A stretch of DNA of 6,941 nt, from positions 1-6,941 of the forward strand of contig LFTM01000198.1 in the NCBI GenBank assembly GCA_001513505.1. Reading direction: 5' to 3'. Numbering within the stretch: the stretch's first letter is position 1; each line of letters opens with the position of its first letter. Positions 5,448 to 6,941 of the stretch are shown here, piece after piece. A model generated the notes under the pieces. That model made no database searches, was not told where the DNA came from, and saw nothing but the letters and a program-made list of their open reading frames with translations. Source of the DNA: Clostridiales bacterium DTU092 (lineage in GTDB: Bacteria; Bacillota; Clostridia; Caldicoprobacterales; Caldicoprobacteraceae). The translations under genes and the position numbers were made by a program.

Positions 5448-6941
5448 ATGAAAAAAATTTATCAGGCACTGGAATTTGATAAAATACTGGATATGCTCGC
5501 AGAATACGCCTTGTCCGACAGGGTCAGAACAAAAATACGGGATCTTGAGCCATTTCTCTCGGAAGCTGAGGTACTCAGGCATTTGAATGAGACTACCAAA
5601 GCAAGATTAATTATAGAAAACTATGGCGATCCCCCTGTATCAGCAGTGGACGAACTGGAAAAATCATTATCACTGCTGGACAAGGGAGGAATGCTTATGC
5701 CCGAACAGCTTGAAAGGATCGCTCAATTTCTTGTCACCTGCAGAAGGTTGAAAACTTATCTTATAAAAGCTCAATCCTTGTCTTCAATGGTAGCGCAGTA
5801 TGGATACTCCATCAATGAGCTGCCGGCAGTTGAAGATGAGATAAATCGATCGATCAGGGGAAGCCGGGTAGATGACAGAGCTTCATCACTGCTTGCAGGT
5901 ATAAGAAGGAAAATTGCGAATGGCGACGAGCAGATCAAGTCAAAACTTAATTCCCTGTTGAGGAGCAATAAGAAATGGTTTTCCGAAAGCTTTATATTCA
6001 CCCGCAACGGGCACTATACTTTACCGGTTAAAAGAGAATACAAAAACCAGGTCAAAGGTACGGTGATTGATATTTCTCAAAGCGGCAGCACATACTTTAT
6101 CGAGCCCTCGGCTGTTTCAAAGCTTCAGGAGGAAATTGCCATGCTGCAGATTGAAGAGGAAAATGAAGTAAGGCGCATTTTATACGTGTTGACCGCCCTG
6201 GTGGAGGAGCACCTGACATATATCAAAATCAATATTGAAGCCATGGAAATTCTCGATTTCATATTTGCAAAAGCCAAATTGAGCATAGCAATGAAAGCTG
6301 TCTCACCGGGAATTACCACTGAAAGAAGGATAGAAATAATATCAGGAAGGCATCCGCTTTTGAATACAGATAATATTGTACCTCTTGATTTCCGGATAGG
6401 TGACAATGTTCGAGGTGTAGTTATAACCGGTCCGAACACCGGAGGTAAAACCGTTGCGTTAAAGACAATTGGTCTCTTATCGTTAATGGCTCAAAGCGGT
6501 CTTCATGTTCCGGCTGCAGATGCCTGTTTTACCATAAACGACTATGTGCTTTGCGATATAGGCGACGGCCAAAGCATAACAGAAAATCTGTCAACCTTCT
6601 CCTCACATATGACAAACATTATTAAAATTCTAGGATTGGCAACCCACCAATCCCTGGTGCTGCTGGATGAACTTGGCTCAGGAACTGACCCTAAAGAGGG
6701 AATGGGTCTGGCCATTGCCATTTTGGAAGAATTAATGGCTAAAAACTGTCTGTTTGTAGCAACAACACACTATCCAGAAATTAAGGATTTCGCCGAGGCT
6801 TCGCCAGGGCTTATCAACGCACGGATGGCTTTTGACCGCCAGACACTGCTTCCGTTATACAAACTGGAAATGGGGCATGCCGGAGAAAGTTGTGCTCTGT
6901 ATATAGCACAGCGGTTAGGGCTTTCCCATAAAATAATTGAA
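5448..6941 (+). CDS. MutS2-family DNA-binding ATPase, 3' end beyond the window
   Basis: The frame is open from ATG 5448 to the window edge: 498 codons, no stop. AAAGGAG (5432-5438) lies 9 nt ahead of the start. The N-terminal and core/clamp part (about 1-300) resembles MutS2, with FTRNGHYTLPVKREY and the GTVIDISQSGSTYFIEP block. The ABC-type ATPase shows Walker A GPNTGGKT (328-335), the STFSSHM signature region, Walker B LVLLDELGSGTDP with D407/E408, and the H-loop TTHYPEIK with H441. MutS2 proteins are not mismatch-repair initiators; they bind branched DNA and suppress recombination, and B. subtilis MutS2 also senses collided ribosomes. Where canonical MutS2 reads like GVPGRSNAFEISKRLGL, this protein has GHAGESCALYIAQRLGL (476-492), which suggests a MutS2-like paralogue, a group I recall as shorter and without the C-terminal Smr domain. 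That region lies outside the window, so I give no gene symbol. Transcription may be controlled by the hairpin at 5364-5425. Confidence 0.9.
   Translation, partial: MKKIYQALEFDKILDMLAEYALSDRVRTKIRDLEPFLSEAEVLRHLNETTKARLIIENYGDPPVSAVDELEKSLSLLDKGGMLMPEQLERIAQFLVTCRRLKTYLIKAQSLSSMVAQYGYSINELPAVEDEINRSIRGSRVDDRASSLLAGIRRKIANGDEQIKSKLNSLLRSNKKWFSESFIFTRNGHYTLPVKREYKNQVKGTVIDISQSGSTYFIEPSAVSKLQEEIAMLQIEEENEVRRILYVLTALVEEHLTYIKINIEAMEILDFIFAKAKLSIAMKAVSPGITTERRIEIISGRHPLLNTDNIVPLDFRIGDNVRGVVITGPNTGGKTVALKTIGLLSLMAQSGLHVPAADACFTINDYVLCDIGDGQSITENLSTFSSHMTNIIKILGLATHQSLVLLDELGSGTDPKEGMGLAIAILEELMAKNCLFVATTHYPEIKDFAEASPGLINARMAFDRQTLLPLYKLEMGHAGESCALYIAQRLGLSHKIIE

Overview
The window looks chromosomal and comes from an endospore-forming Firmicute, most likely a member of the Clostridia. 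The evidence is a full-length SpoIIE, moderately AT-rich DNA with purine-rich ribosome binding sites, and the gene order spoIIE-tilS-hpt, a well-known conserved block in Bacillus and Clostridium that is usually followed by ftsH. I cannot name a genus from the sequence.

Left part (1-4850, all on the minus strand, read from right to left). spoIIE encodes the membrane phosphatase that activates sigma-F. It is preceded by a promoter with a 21-bp spacer and Spo0A-box-like heptamers, as expected for a Spo0A-controlled, sigma-A-type sporulation promoter. A strong intrinsic terminator follows spoIIE. A separate, near-consensus vegetative promoter then drives tilS (tRNA-Ile lysidine synthetase) and probably hpt (hypoxanthine phosphoribosyltransferase). 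hpt also has a candidate promoter of its own in the 148-bp tilS-hpt gap. Beyond hpt, two tandem promoter-like elements point out of the window toward the next gene (ftsH would be expected, but it is not visible). The conserved block is therefore split into one sporulation unit and one or more housekeeping units.

Intergenic region (4774-5447, 674 bp). It holds the divergent spoIIE promoter. It also holds an independent plus-strand promoter followed about 130 nt later by an intrinsic terminator, which I read as a candidate small RNA I cannot assign to a known family. Next come another 10-bp hairpin and then a very strong terminator-like hairpin lying directly in front of the ribosome binding site of the next gene.

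Right part (5448-6941, plus strand). This is an open reading frame cut by the window edge (498 codons seen) for a MutS2-family ATPase. All the ATPase motifs are present. Its C-terminal ATPase motif differs from canonical MutS2, suggesting a MutS2-like paralogue that may lack the Smr nuclease domain; the missing 3' part would decide this.

The most interesting region is the leader of the MutS2-like gene: a terminator-like hairpin abuts the ribosome binding site, an 11-codon reading frame runs through its 5' arm, and a possible small RNA lies upstream.
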